Assembly: GCA_025175895.1 (NCBI GenBank)
Contig: CM045989.1
Location: forward strand, 23,863,928 to 23,927,927
Origin: Wurfbainia villosa
Lineage: Eukaryota > Streptophyta > Magnoliopsida > Zingiberales > Zingiberaceae
Length of the DNA: 64,000 nt
Direction: 5' to 3'
The notes below the pieces were generated by a model, which did not search any database, was not told the DNA's origin, and saw only the letters and a list, made by a program, of their open reading frames with translations. The position numbers and the translations under genes were made by a program. Of the stretch, positions 1 to 10,483 are shown one piece after another. Numbering within the stretch: position 1 is the first letter of the stretch; the number at the start of each line of letters is the position of its first letter.

Positions 1-968
1 AATTTTAAAATCAACCAACACCTCGAAATACCGAGAATGTCGTATGCCATGATAGTGTGGATGTATACGAATTCTACATTTGTAAGAGGAGGTTTTACCC
101 ATTAATTTTACTATCTTGTCAACCTAACATTTTGACAAGTAAAATTAATAGTTGGTTACTCTTCGGCCCTACAAATAAAAGCAGTGACTCCGATGGGGAG
201 GATACTTATATTTGTATCTAAGTGTTCACCATTACTCGGTACCAAGGTAATTATCTCGGGTTATGTGTCTTCCGATGGGGAAGTACACACGCTCCTTAAT
301 AATTTTCTATAACCATATTCGACCTTGTGATCTGCAAACAAACTCATCTGATGGAGAGGAAGGCACTCAGAGCCGACGCACAAGTTTGTTTGTATCATAT
401 GTCAAATCGTAATGGAGGTCGTGGGAATTTATAAAAATATCCCTCTCCCACTTAGTAATTTAAAATTGAGGAATTTTCTAGCCTACGACATGCATATCAA
501 ACAATAAGCAATAAACATGAAAAATAAATATTTTCCAACTATTATGGCTTTTGTCTTCAATATGTCACCCGTCGTATCGCCATCTCGTCCGCTCCTCCCT
601 ACGCCATGTACAACCATCTGGAGATCCGAGACGAGAAAAATCTATTTTAATTTACATCCATCGATCCTATACTCCACGAGAGAGTGTACATGAAATCTAG
701 ATCGAAAGTAAACTAAAATAAAAAGAGCGGCTAAACAATGTCGTATCTAATTATAAAAATTAAATACTAGCCTCGTCAACCCCGAGGATTCAACAAAATA
801 TACAATTACACACATACAATCACATACACACATATGGCCATAATAGTTGGATCCTATGCCTGCAACCAAAAAGTTAACCTATGCACATCCTACTATTATC
901 CAGCACATATAATATATGAAAAGTGCATAAAAGTAATCGAATCCTAAACACACAAAACCGGAAACCGT
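1..968 (-). other. Cop-A untranslated leader, left copy
   Basis: This non-coding stretch matches 2817-3771, the leader between primer site and gag of the same element. It contains paired arms able to form hairpins, for example 97-156 and 325-400, and repeated CCGATGGGGA-like motifs. I see no convincing coding sequence. Confidence 0.75.
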
Positions 969-981
969 AGCTCTGATACCA
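969..981 (-). promoter_or_regulatory. Primer binding site (tRNA-iMet type), left copy
   Basis: The bases AGCTCTGATACCA read TGGTATCAGAGCT on the minus strand, the usual plant initiator-Met-tRNA primer site. Two bases separate it from the TG that begins the LTR at 984. Confidence 0.85.
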
Positions 982-1785
982 CTTGAAGGTAGGAAACTTC
1001 GCTTCCCACTTCGACTGGGTCGCTTGTTCATGGCGATCCCTTCTACGTCCCCGGATAAAAAAAATTATCCTTGAAAAGAGGGATTACCCAAGCTCCCGTT
1101 TCATCATCGTGTTTTTCGATTAGAGTGGTCACTTGAACAAACTTGTTGTTCAATCCACCAACCTCTATTCTACGAATAGCTGTGGAATAGACGATGTACG
1201 GATCGCCATCTTTTGTGTTTATATTCGGGGTACAAGTTAATTTAGCCATAAAAATTGAATACACAACATGTATATAATTGTAAAATAATTATAGACATGT
1301 TACAAAAGAAAATAGACAAGCGTTATACCTCTCGATCTTCTATTGTATGTCCTTCCTCCTTTTGGATGTCGTGTGGGCGACAATCTTACAAAATTTGAAG
1401 CTCCTAGATCACCAATATTCCTATCCTTATTATCTCTGAACAAAGGAAGATCAATAACAAAACTCTTCCTCTCCTTACTTGCGCCAACCACCAAACACCA
1501 ACTTGGTGTGCGCCGGCCAAAGGAGTGGATGAAGGAGATGAATGCCGGCCAAGAGCTCCAAGGGAAGACCCTAAGCTTTGTTTCCATAGGCCAAGGAGAA
1601 GGGAAGGAGGTGGTTTGGACGCTGGCCAAGGGAGGGAAGTAGATAATGGGCGCCGACCACCTTGAGGAAGAAGAGAAGAAAGGAAATTCTTTCCTTAATT
1701 ATGGTCGCCCAACACCCCTTGCTCCTTGCCGCCCAAAACCTTAGCCCCTCCTTTGATTTCTTGCCATCCAAGCCCTAAGCCTCCT

Positions 1786-1794
1786 TTTATAGAG
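1786..1794 (-). promoter_or_regulatory. TATA-like box in Cop-A LTR
   Basis: TTTATAGAG on the plus strand reads CTCTATAAA on the minus strand. The box recurs at matching places in the other two LTRs of the family (4576-4584 and 51909-51917), which fits an LTR promoter. Confidence 0.6.
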
Positions 1795-1818
1795 TTGGGC
1801 TCAAGCTTCCCTTTAATC

Positions 1819-1941
1819 TCCACCTTCGGTTCTAAGGATTTAATCTCAATCGGCGGATCTAGAGAATTAATCTCAACCGTCGGATCTAGAGATTTAATCT
1901 CTACCATTGGATCTAGAGTTTTGTTTTCTACCATTGGATCT
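1819..1941. repeat. 27-bp minisatellite, 4-5 degenerate units
   Basis: Degenerate units containing AATCTCAACCGTCGGATCTA recur every 27 bases. The same array has about five units at 4609-4760 and about nineteen at 51940-52455, so its length varies between LTRs of one family. Confidence 0.8.
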
Positions 1942-2494
1942 AGGCTTCATGAGGTTTTAATAGGCTACAATAGGGACCATGAAAAGGAGTCAGATCTTGG
2001 CCACCCAATGGATCAAGCCCACATAAATTCCGATCAATTAATGATAATCCAATCCACTAAAGGATTATCATTGATCTACCTCGCTAACCCCCATAAGTTA
2101 ATATGGTCTCCATATATTATTTGTATATTTTTCTCCCTGTGTTTAAGATCTCGAATGTCCGTCGATTAATTAATTTACTGACAATTAATTAATCGACATC
2201 TAACTCCATGAGTAATACCATTCAACTTTATCATCATGCCAGACTAAGTCCACCTATAGGGTTTACATGATGAACCTTATGAGCTCCTCAAGGGGACATC
2301 ATCATCCTAATATATAGGACATGGTTTCCTCCTATAATCAACGACACACCATATAAATAATATCATTTCCCAACTTACCGAGCCTATTGATTTAATCTAT
2401 AAATCTCGTCCATTGGTAAATCAAAGAAATGAATACTAAGTATATGTGCCCGTTATTATATCGGGATTAAGAGCATGTACAACATAATATCTGA

Positions 2495-2745
2495 TGTTGC
2501 AGTACATTTGACATAGATGCCAAAATGTAACATCGCGCCATCTCATCAGCCTTAATCCACTTCTTATAACTCTCCTTCTCCTTTTCCCCAGAATCATCCG
2601 CAGGCTTAGGAGGGAACTCTTCGAGGAGTACATATTTGTATTCCTCAACAGTCAAGACAATGTCAAGATTCCTCTTCCAATCAACATAATTGGGTCCAAT
2701 AAATTTATTTTCTTTCAGTATCACAGCAAGCGGGTTGAAAGTCAT
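2495..2745 (-). pseudogene. gag N-terminal fragment, copia type
   Basis: The minus-strand frame starts at ATG 2745 and encodes about 84 residues typical of a plant copia Gag N-terminus. It contains NPLAVILKENKFIGPNYVDW, then a WKRNLDIVL segment and a lysine- and glutamate-rich linker (PPKPADDSGEKEKES). The family's Gag normally continues for some 300 further residues to a CCHC zinc knuckle and then pol. Here it runs straight into the truncated LTR at 2494, and the last few codons of the open frame are LTR sequence. Gag would build the virus-like particle of the element; this fragment cannot. Confidence 0.85.
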
Positions 2746-3771
2746 TTTGAAAAATCCTAAGAATCACATAGATCAAAACAATAGATTTCAAAAAATTATT
2801 GATTCCTCAAACAATAGAATTTTAAAATCAACCAACACCTCGAAACACCGAGAATATCGTATGCCACGATAGTGTGGACGTATACGAATTCTACATTTGT
2901 AAGAGGAGGTTTTACCCATTAATTTTACTATCTTGTCAACCTAACTTTTTGACAAATAAAATTAATAGTTGGTTCCTCTTTGTCCCTACAAATAAAAGAA
3001 GTGACTCCGATGGGGAGGATACTCTTATTTGCATCTAAGTGTTCACCATTACTCGGTACCAAGGCAATTATCTCGGGTTATGTGCCTTCCGATGGGGAAG
3101 TACACACGCTCCTTAATAATTTCCTATAACCATATTCGACCTTGTGATCTGCAAAAAAACTCATCCGATGGGGAAGAAGGCACTCAGAGCCGACGTGCAA
3201 GTTTGTTTGCATCACATGTCAAATCGTAATGGAGGTCGTGGGAATTTATAAAAATATCCCTCTCCCACTTAGTAATTAAAAATTGAGGAATTTTCTAGCC
3301 TACGACATGCATATCAAACAATAAGCAATAAATATGAAAAATAAATATTTTCCAACTATTATGGCTTTTGTCACCAATATGCCTCCTGTAGTATCGCTAT
3401 CTCGTCCGCTCCTCCCTACACTATGTACGAGCCATCCGGAGATCCGAGCCGAGACTAACTATTTTAATTTACATCCATCGATCCTATACTCCACGAAGGA
3501 GTATACATGAAATCTAGATTTAAAGTAAACTAAAATAAAATGAGTGGCTAAACAATGTCATACTTAATTACAAAATTAAATACTAACCTCGTCAACCCCG
3601 AGGATTCAAAACAAATATACAATTACACACACACATATGGTCATAATAGTTGGATCCTATGCCTGCAACCAAAAAGTTATCCTACGGACATCCTACTATT
3701 ATCCGACACATATAATATATGAAAAGTGCATAAAAGTAACCGAATCCTAAACACACAAAATCGGAAATCAT
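2746..3771 (-). other. Cop-A untranslated leader, right copy
   Basis: This is the non-coding leader between the primer site at 3772 and gag at 2745. It matches 1-968 closely. The paired arms at 2914-2973 and 3145-3222 correspond to those at 97-156 and 325-400 in the left copy. Confidence 0.8.
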
Positions 3772-3784
3772 GGCCCTGATACCA
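3772..3784 (-). promoter_or_regulatory. Primer binding site, right copy
   Basis: GGCCCTGATACCA reads TGGTATCAGGGCC on the minus strand. It is the tRNA-iMet site with one change from the usual CAGAGCC, two bases from the LTR start. Confidence 0.8.
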
Positions 3785-3786
3785 CT

Positions 3787-5662
3787 TGAAGGTAGGAAAC
3801 TTCGCTTCCCACTTCAACTCAGTTGCTTGTTCATGGCGATCCCTTCTATGTCCCCGGATAAAAAAAATTTATCCTTGACAAAGTGGGATTACCCAAGCTA
3901 CCGTGTCATCGTCATGCTATTCGATTAGAGTGGTCACTTGAACAAACTTGTTGTTCAAGCCACCAACCTCTATTCTACGAATAGTCGCGGAATAGACGAT
4001 GTATGGATCACCGGTTTTTGTGTTTGTATTCGGGGTCCAAGTAAATTAGCCACATAACAAAACATACAACATGAATATAATTTAAAAACAATTATAGACA
4101 TAATACAAAAGAATATAAACAAGCATTATACCTCTCGATCTTCTATTGTATGTCCTTCCTCCTTTTGGACGTCGTGTGGGCGATGATATTCCAAAAGTCA
4201 AAGCCTCCTAGATCACCAATCTTCCTTTCCTTGTTCACTCCGAACACAGGAAGATGATAAAACAAAACTCTTCTCCTTCCTTTAACCGACCACCAAGCTC
4301 CAACTGTGATGCTTGGTGCCGACCAAAAGAGAATAGAAGAGGATGTGGGTGCCAGCCAAGAGCTCCAAGGAATCACCCTAACCCTTGTTTCCACCGGCCA
4401 AGGAGAGGAGGAAGAAGAGGTTGGGCGCCGACCAAGGTGAAGAGAAGGAAAGGGGTGCCAGCCAAAACCCTAGGAAAAACCTTCCAAAAGTGTGGCCGCC
4501 CAAGCCTCCAAGCCCTAGCCGCCCAAGCCCTAATTCCCTCTTCAATTGCTCTTGCTGCCCACCCCTTAAGCCATATTTATAGAGTTAGACTTAAGCCTCC
4601 TTTAATCTCTACCGTCGAATCTAGGGATTTAATCTCAACTGTCAGATATAGAGATTTAATCTCAACCGTCGGATCTAAAGATTTAATCTCCACCTTTGGA
4701 TCTAGAGATTTGATATCCACCGTCGGATCTAGAGTTTCATTTTCAACCATCGGATCTAGGCTCCATGAGGTTTTAATAGGCTACAATAGGGACCATGAGG
4801 AGGAGTTGGATCTTGGCCACCCAATGGATCAAGCCCACATAAAGTCCGATCCATTAATGATAATCCATTCCACTAGAGGATTATCATTGATCTACCTCAC
4901 CAACCGCCATAAGTTAATATGGGCTCCATATAATATTTGTACATTTATCTCCCCATGTTTAAGATCTCGAATGTCCATCAATTAATTAATTTATTGACAA
5001 TTAATTAATCAACATCTAACTCCATGAGTAGTACCACTCAACCTTATCATCATGTCAGACCAAGTCCACCTGCAGGGTTTACATGATGAACCTTATGAGC
5101 TCCTCAAGGGGACATCATCATCCTAATATATAGGACACGATTTCCTCCTATAATCAATGGCACACCATATAAATAACACCATTTTCCAACTTACCGAGCC
5201 TATCGATTTACTCTATAAATCTCGTCCATTGGTAAATCAAAGAAATAAATACTAAGTATATATGCCCATTATTATATCGGGATTAAGAGCATGTACAACA
5301 TAATATCTGAGGTCCGATTCGATTATGTAGTCAGCAATAAATCGAATCACCTCTATGTCGGTCCTGCTCAATACACACAAAGTGTACTAGTGTAATTCTA
5401 TGGTCAAGACAAACTAATACCAAATCACACCACAACCATTCCAATGGGTTGTCCATAACCATCTCGGTTGTGAGCCTTTACTTATACTTTACAAGGAATT
5501 GATAATATGATCTCCCGTGTGACACTACACACCATGTTATCTACAATGTAATGTATTAGATAAAATGCATAATCATAAATATGCAAACATTGATCATGTG
5601 ATTCTTATTTCAAAATAAAGATGTTCATACAAAAGATAGAATTTTCAGTATACATCCCAACA
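3787..5662 (-). mobile_element. Cop-A LTR, right copy, full length (1876 bp)
   Basis: The LTR starts TGAAGGTAGG and ends CATCCCAACA, so it is bounded by TG...CA (the outer base of the left end being changed relative to the TGTTGG start seen in the solo copy at 51068). It contains a TATA-like box at 4576-4584 and about five minisatellite units. It is the 5' LTR of the minus-strand element because the primer site lies on its left side. Confidence 0.85.
4609..4760. repeat. 27-bp minisatellite, about 5 units
   Basis: Units of the AACCGTCGGATCT type repeat every 27 bases. A 243-codon plus-strand frame running through this LTR is explained by the 27-base period, a multiple of three, rather than by a gene. 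Confidence 0.8.
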
Positions 5663-5836
5663 TAAACACCCTATTCGTACATGCTTTATTGAATATTTGC
5701 CTATCTCTTTTTGATGTGTGTCAAAGGGGGAGAAGGGAAAGATTTAATTTGGAATTCATATCGTGACACATGATGTTCTTTTTGCATATTTAAAGACCTA
5801 ACTTAAATGATTGCCAAACATAAAAAAAGGGGAGAT
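5663..5836 (+). mobile_element. SIRE-like element S, 3' end of internal region
   Basis: The segment contains GTCAAAGGGGGAGAAG and ends in a polypurine tract just before an LTR start, as is usual at the 3' end of SIRE/Maximus elements. Coding sequence is not visible. Cop-A lies immediately to its left, so the rest of S should lie outside the window. Confidence 0.65.
5822..5836 (+). promoter_or_regulatory. Polypurine tract of element S
   Basis: AAAAAAAGGGGAGAT directly precedes the TGTTAGTGCA start of an LTR. It is the expected plus-strand primer for reverse transcription. Confidence 0.8.
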
Positions 5837-5979
5837 TGTTAGTGCAATAATACCTCAAGTGTTAATTACTTTTGATGTTTGGATAATTATTTATAGTTAG
5901 GTAATATTTGTGATCTAACATAGGTGTTAAGTGACAGATACAAAGAAAGTCCAAGTGTGAAGAAAAGTCCAAGAATGAG
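5837..5979 (+). mobile_element. SIRE-like LTR S, first 143 bp
   Basis: TGTTAGTGCAATA following the polypurine tract marks the 3' LTR start of S. The LTR stops after 143 bases where an inverted LTR fragment begins at 5980. The remainder is not found in the window. Confidence 0.7.
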
Positions 5980-6615
5980 TGTAGGATTGAGATGCTCTGA
6001 GAGAGAGGGTGAATCTCGGAACTTATAATTTTCTTTTAAAATTTAAAGCTTACTTTTATATTTTAAAATATTTAAAGAGTATGCAGCGGAAATGAAATGA
6101 AATAGAGACAACTTCTTTTACTTGGTTCACAACCCTAACTGGGTTTCTACTCCAAGGCCTATAGCTCTTCCGAGAGCTACCTCGATGGGCAATCACTAGA
6201 TACCCTCCGACTTGAGAACTCTCGACTTCGGAGGGGTTCGCTTTTTACAAAAAAGATGAATAACACTCTACCCTCTCTTTGAAATTAAGTACACAAGAGA
6301 AAATAAATACAACACTTTAGAGCTAAATTATACAGACACTTTAGAGATTCTAAAGTAGGTACAAAGTGTCAAAAAATCATCTTTGTGAGGAAATGGACCT
6401 CTTGTGGACGAGTATGAATAAAGGCAGCACTTCGACGTAGTAGCTATATTTTTTTCGGATATGGTCGAGTACTATTTTATAAACCTTTTTCTGTAGATTG
6501 GAATGCCCTCCAGTCGACTCCACATTAGCTTGTGGATATGGAACCTCTAGTCTTCTAGTCGACTCCAGGTCATCACTTGGCTCCACATCGAGAAGTTTGG
6601 CTCTCCAGTCGACTG
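5980..6615 (-). mobile_element. SIRE-like LTR fragment T, inverted
   Basis: The sequence is the reverse complement of the last third to half of R's LTR: TGTAGGATTGAG matches the complement of R's LTR end, and the line GGGTGAATCTCGG is shared. It includes several GTCGAC motifs. It is cut at 6615 by R, so T is about 636 bp of an older insertion of the same family. Confidence 0.75.
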
Positions 6616-7957
6616 TGTTGATGCAGTGAGCATCACTCCTTGGTTTTGATGTATGAACTGTAGTTAAAATTAGGAATTACTTGTGTTCTAATATCAGTGT
6701 TAAGTGTGCATACTTAACAGGAAGTCCTAGAAGGCCATGTTGACCAGATACTAGGTAGTTGACTTGATAGATCAGGAGGACCGGACACCAGGCATGAAGT
6801 CTAGATGGGTCGCGTGGACCAGACATTTGGCATGAAGTCAAGATGGGTCGTGCGGACCAGACATTTGGCATGAAGACTAGTTGGGCCAGCAGACTGGACA
6901 ATCGGTAAAAAGTCTAGCTAGGTCAGGTAGACCGGACAGCTGGTGAAAGCCCTAGTGGATCAGATCGGATGTCAAGAATGGTAAGTCCGACAGGCAGCCG
7001 ACAGGTAAGCCTCGAGGGAAGAGGTGAGGTCAAGTCCTTTGTAGGGGGACAAAGCTAGGCGTCGATCCGACGGAAAGTCCCCATGGGACTTAGTAGTCGA
7101 GATCAAGCAATATTACTACTGCTATCACATTTGATTTTATCAATCTGTGCTAATCTCATTTTGCAGGTATCAGTCAACTGAATGTACTTCAACCAACTGA
7201 AGCCCAATTGACTTTGTTTGGTTCAGTCAACCGAATACACACTTGGCAGGATTAGTTGGTGATTGGTCGAAGATCTGGCACCATAGTTGGAAAGTGTTTC
7301 AGTCGACTGAGGAGTTTCCGTCGACTGAAGTGGGAAACTTCCCGATGCGGAGCTGGGTGACCTAGAGTTGACTGGAGAGGTTTCAATCGACTGGAAGACC
7401 AGAAGTTCCATATCGACGGGCTGATGTGGAGTCAATTGGAAGGCATTCCAATCGACTAGAAAAGGTTTATAAAACAAGTGCTCAACCAGATCCGAGTAGA
7501 ACACTACTACTACGCCGAAGTGTTGTTAAAATTTACTCTCGTTCACAAAAGCTTCGACTCCTCACAAAGGCTCTTTTCCGACACCTCGTGCCTACATCCA
7601 AGCCTTCATCTGTGTCGGTATAAAGTAGATATTTTTTTTCACTTGTGTACTTAACTTCAAAGAGAGGGTAATATGTTACCTATCTCTTACCTTTGTAAAA
7701 AGAGAACCCCTCCGAAGTCGAGAGTTCTCAAATCGAAGGGTACTATAGTGATTTCCTGTCGATGTAGCTCGAGGAAGAGCTACGTGCTTTAGAGTAGCAA
7801 TCCAGTTAGGGTTGTGAACCAAGTAAACTGACTGTGTCTGAATTGCATTTAATTTCCGTTGCGTACTCATATATGAAAATATAAAATGAGTTTTAAATTA
7901 AAGAAAATTATAAACTCCGAGATTCACCCTCCTCTCTCGGATTATTGCGATCCTATA
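6616..7957 (+). mobile_element. SIRE-like element R, 5' LTR (1342 bp)
   Basis: It starts TGTTGATGCAGTGAG and ends GATCCTATA, two bases before a primer site; the normal terminal CA appears as TA. It has a TATA-like box at 7466-7475, many CAGTCGACTG-like motifs between 7150 and 7460, and the GGTTGTGAACCAAGTAA region typical of this LTR group. GACTG precedes the LTR and may be the target duplication, but its partner is not seen. Confidence 0.8.
7466..7475 (+). promoter_or_regulatory. TATA-like box in R LTR
   Basis: TTTATAAAAC stands about 490 bases before the LTR end, a plausible core promoter for transcription of R. Confidence 0.5.
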
Positions 7958-7959
7958 AT

Positions 7960-7971
7960 TGGTATCAGAGC
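7960..7971 (+). promoter_or_regulatory. Primer binding site of element R
   Basis: TGGTATCAGAGC matches the tRNA-iMet primer site exactly, two bases after the LTR end. Confidence 0.9.
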
Positions 7972-8034
7972 GAGAGCGCTCTGAATTTGGTGCAACTACC
8001 ATCGAGAGCATTAGGATACTTTTTCTTTATTTTT

Positions 8035-8515
8035 CTAGCATTAGATTAATTTTTAATATTTTTCTAGCATTAGATTAATTTTTAATATTTTTCTTGCATT
8101 AAAATAATTGTTAGAATATTTTTCTACATTGAAATAATAGTTAGAATATTTTTCTACATTGAAATAATTGTTAGAATATTTTTCTGCATAGAAATAATTG
8201 TTAGAATATTTTTGTGCATTGATATAATTGTCAAAATATTTTTCTGCATTGAAATAATTGTTAAAATGTTTTTCCAACATTAAAATAATTGTTAAAAATA
8301 TTTTTCCAGCATTAAAATAATTATTAAAATATTTTTCCAGCATTAAAATAATTCATACAATATTTTTTCAGCATTAAAATAATTGTTAGAATATTTTTCC
8401 AGCATTTAAATAATTGTTAGAATATTTTTTTCAGCATTAAAATAATTGTTAGAATATTTTTTCACCATTAAAATAATTGTTAAAATATTTTTTTTAGTAT
8501 TAGAATAATTAATTT
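8035..8515. repeat. AT-rich tandem repeat, about 30-bp unit
   Basis: Roughly fifteen imperfect copies of a unit like GCATTAAAATAATTGTTAGA followed by ATATTTTTC occupy the leader of element R between primer site and gag. A 96-codon minus-strand frame here is a by-product of the repeat. Confidence 0.85.
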
Positions 8516-8772
8516 TCTTCATATTAGGATAATTAAATTAATTTTCTGCATATTAGATTAATTTTCTATATTAGATTAATTTTTAATTTATTTCTGCACT
8601 TAGTTTAATTTTTATTCTGAATAATTTTTGTTTAGAATAAAATTTTCATTAATTTGTGCACTTAGTGTAAATTTAATTCTTGCAAAATATTATTTAATTT
8701 AAACAACTCTAGGAATAATTCTCAACTTTAATTAATTTAAATAAAAATCTATTATTAAAATATTTAGTTAGA

Positions 8773-10483
8773 ATGTCACACTTAGAAGGGTATAGCACCG
8801 TTTGCCCTCCTCTCTTCAACGGAGAGGACTTTTCCTATTGGAAAAGGTGAATGGAGTGTTATTTGAAAACCGACCTAGAGGTTTAGTTTTCGATTAGGAA
8901 AGGGTTCGTAGCTTTAGTAGACGACACGGATGAGTTGTTAGAACCGAAAAAATGGACCGCAGATATTAGAAAACAGATTCAAGTCGATTACAAGGCACTT
9001 AACACCTTGCAATGCGGATTTACCAAAGAAGAGCTCAATAGGGTGGGCCCATTCAAAAACTCTAAGGAATTATGGGATAAATTAATTGAATTGCATGAAG
9101 GTACAAATGATACTAGGATAGCTAAATGGGACATGTTGCTAAATAAATTATTTAATTGTAAAATGAATGAAAATGAAAATGTTAGTCAACTTCATACAAG
9201 GATAAAAGATATTTTAAATGCATTACACTTAATAAGATACCAAATAGAAAATAGGGACTTAATTAGATATACACTTAAGGCATTCCCGAGAAATGCCTTA
9301 TGGACATCAATTGTCAATGCATACCTATAAGGTTTCTAGGGATCTTTCCACAATTAGACTAGATGAATTATTTTGCGAACTTGAACTATAAGAACAAGCT
9401 AACTCGGGTCAAACCAAGCATGGTATTGCTTTAGTGGCAGGTTTGATGAAAAAGGAAAGAAAACCAAAAAGCGAATCCGAAGACCAGTCGGAGTCAGAGT
9501 CAAACGGAGAAGACGAAATCGTAAACATGGTCCGAAAGATGTTCAACTGGAGAAAGAGGTTTACGAAGAAGGACCCTAAGAAAGTTATTGATAACAAGCC
9601 AAGACCCTGATCGAAAGTGACATGCTACGAGTGCAACAGAAAGGGACACTACAAGTCGAAGTGTGTAAACCTAAAAAAGGAAGAAAAACCAAAAAAAGAA
9701 AAGAAGAAGAAAGCGCTTAAGGCAACTTGGGACGAGTCATCATCGGAAGAGTCGGACGCAGAAGACATGAAGAGAAGTTTCGTGGCGTTCATGGCCGAAT
9801 CGAGCTCCGGAGCCAAGTCAAGTTCCGTGTCCGAGTCTAATTCCGAGTTCGAGAGAAGCCACGGATCCGCATCCATTTCCGAAGGACTAGATGAGGTAAC
9901 TTCTCCCTTAGAAGATAAGTTGTACAATATAATTGCATGCCTAGGTAGGAAGTTAGCTAAGTCTGAGAATCAAGTCAACTCACTACTTAAGGAAGTCCAA
10001 GTACTTAAGGAGCAAGTCAACTTGAAGACTTCGACTTGCCAAATTAAGAATAGAGACTCAACTCAAGTTGCAAAGCTTGAGGAAGAGAACTTGGTCCTAA
10101 AAAGGCAAGTAGAAGATCTAACCGGATCGTTGGAAATGTTCACTTTGGGCTCCAAGTATCTCAACATGATACTTGGATCTCAGCGAGTCGTGTACAACAA
10201 GTCTAGACTCGGATACAAAGCTAAATCCTCATATAAATCATACATGTCATTACTTAGCTGAAATGCTAAGAATCAAGTCCAAGCATGGGTTCTTAAGTCT
10301 AGCTTAGTCAACCAAGTTGGACCAAATCAATTTTGGGTTCCTAAAAGTCAAGTTCACTTAGTGAACAAAACTCAAACTAGCTACCACTTAGGGGGAGTTA
10401 AAACCTTGATTGTTTCCTTGTTTAGTCAAACTCTTGCATGTTTTAGTTTACTTTACTTGCTTAATTTAGAACAGACTAGATAG
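8773..10483 (+). pseudogene. SIRE/Maximus-type gag of element R, decayed
   Basis: The frame begins MSHLEGYSTVCPPLFNGEDF, the usual N-terminus of SIRE-type Gag, at ATG 8773. It continues with FSYWKR, LWDKLIELHEG and a CCHC zinc knuckle CYECNRKGHYKSKC at about 9623-9664, then a serine/glutamate-rich stretch, a coiled-coil segment (about 9900-10130) and the MILGSQR motif. It ends near FWVPKSQVH at about 10355. Stops lie at 8848-8850, soon after in the same frame, at about 9390, at 9608-9610 and at 10259-10261, and a frameshift lies at about 9325. Protease, integrase and RT would normally follow FWVPK but are absent. The protein would form the particle shell; this copy is dead. Confidence 0.85.

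Larger units (their letters stand above)
984..2494 (-). mobile_element. Cop-A LTR, left copy, truncated
   Basis: The segment begins TGAAGGTAGG next to a primer site and aligns with 3787-5318 of the right LTR. Similarity stops after TAATATCTGA at 2494, where gag sequence begins, so the last roughly 340 bases of the LTR (the U3 start on the minus strand) are missing. It holds a TATA-like box at 1786-1794 and a short run of the 27-bp minisatellite. Open frames inside it are not conserved in the other LTR copies and are not called as genes. Confidence 0.85.
1..5662 (-). mobile_element. Cop-A: tandem copia LTR/leader array, partial
   Basis: A minus-strand Ty1/copia element appears here as leader (1-968), primer site, truncated LTR (984-2494), gag stub (2495-2745), leader again (2746-3771), primer site and full LTR (3787-5662). 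The two leader segments align along nearly their whole length. An ordinary element has only one leader and primer site, so this is a tandem, recombined form rather than a simple insertion. The left LTR joins gag directly and all of pol is missing. The right end is followed by TAAAC, a candidate target duplication whose partner lies left of the window. The family is also represented by the solo LTR at 51068-53384. I am confident about family and orientation and less so about how the tandem form arose. Confidence 0.85.

Noticed and set aside
4254..4985. 243-codon plus ORF in Cop-A LTR
   Set aside because: It is not conserved in the other two LTRs of the family and includes the 27-bp repeat.
8053..8343. 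Repetitive 96-codon minus ORF
   Set aside because: It reads the AT-rich tandem repeat of element R's leader on the wrong strand.
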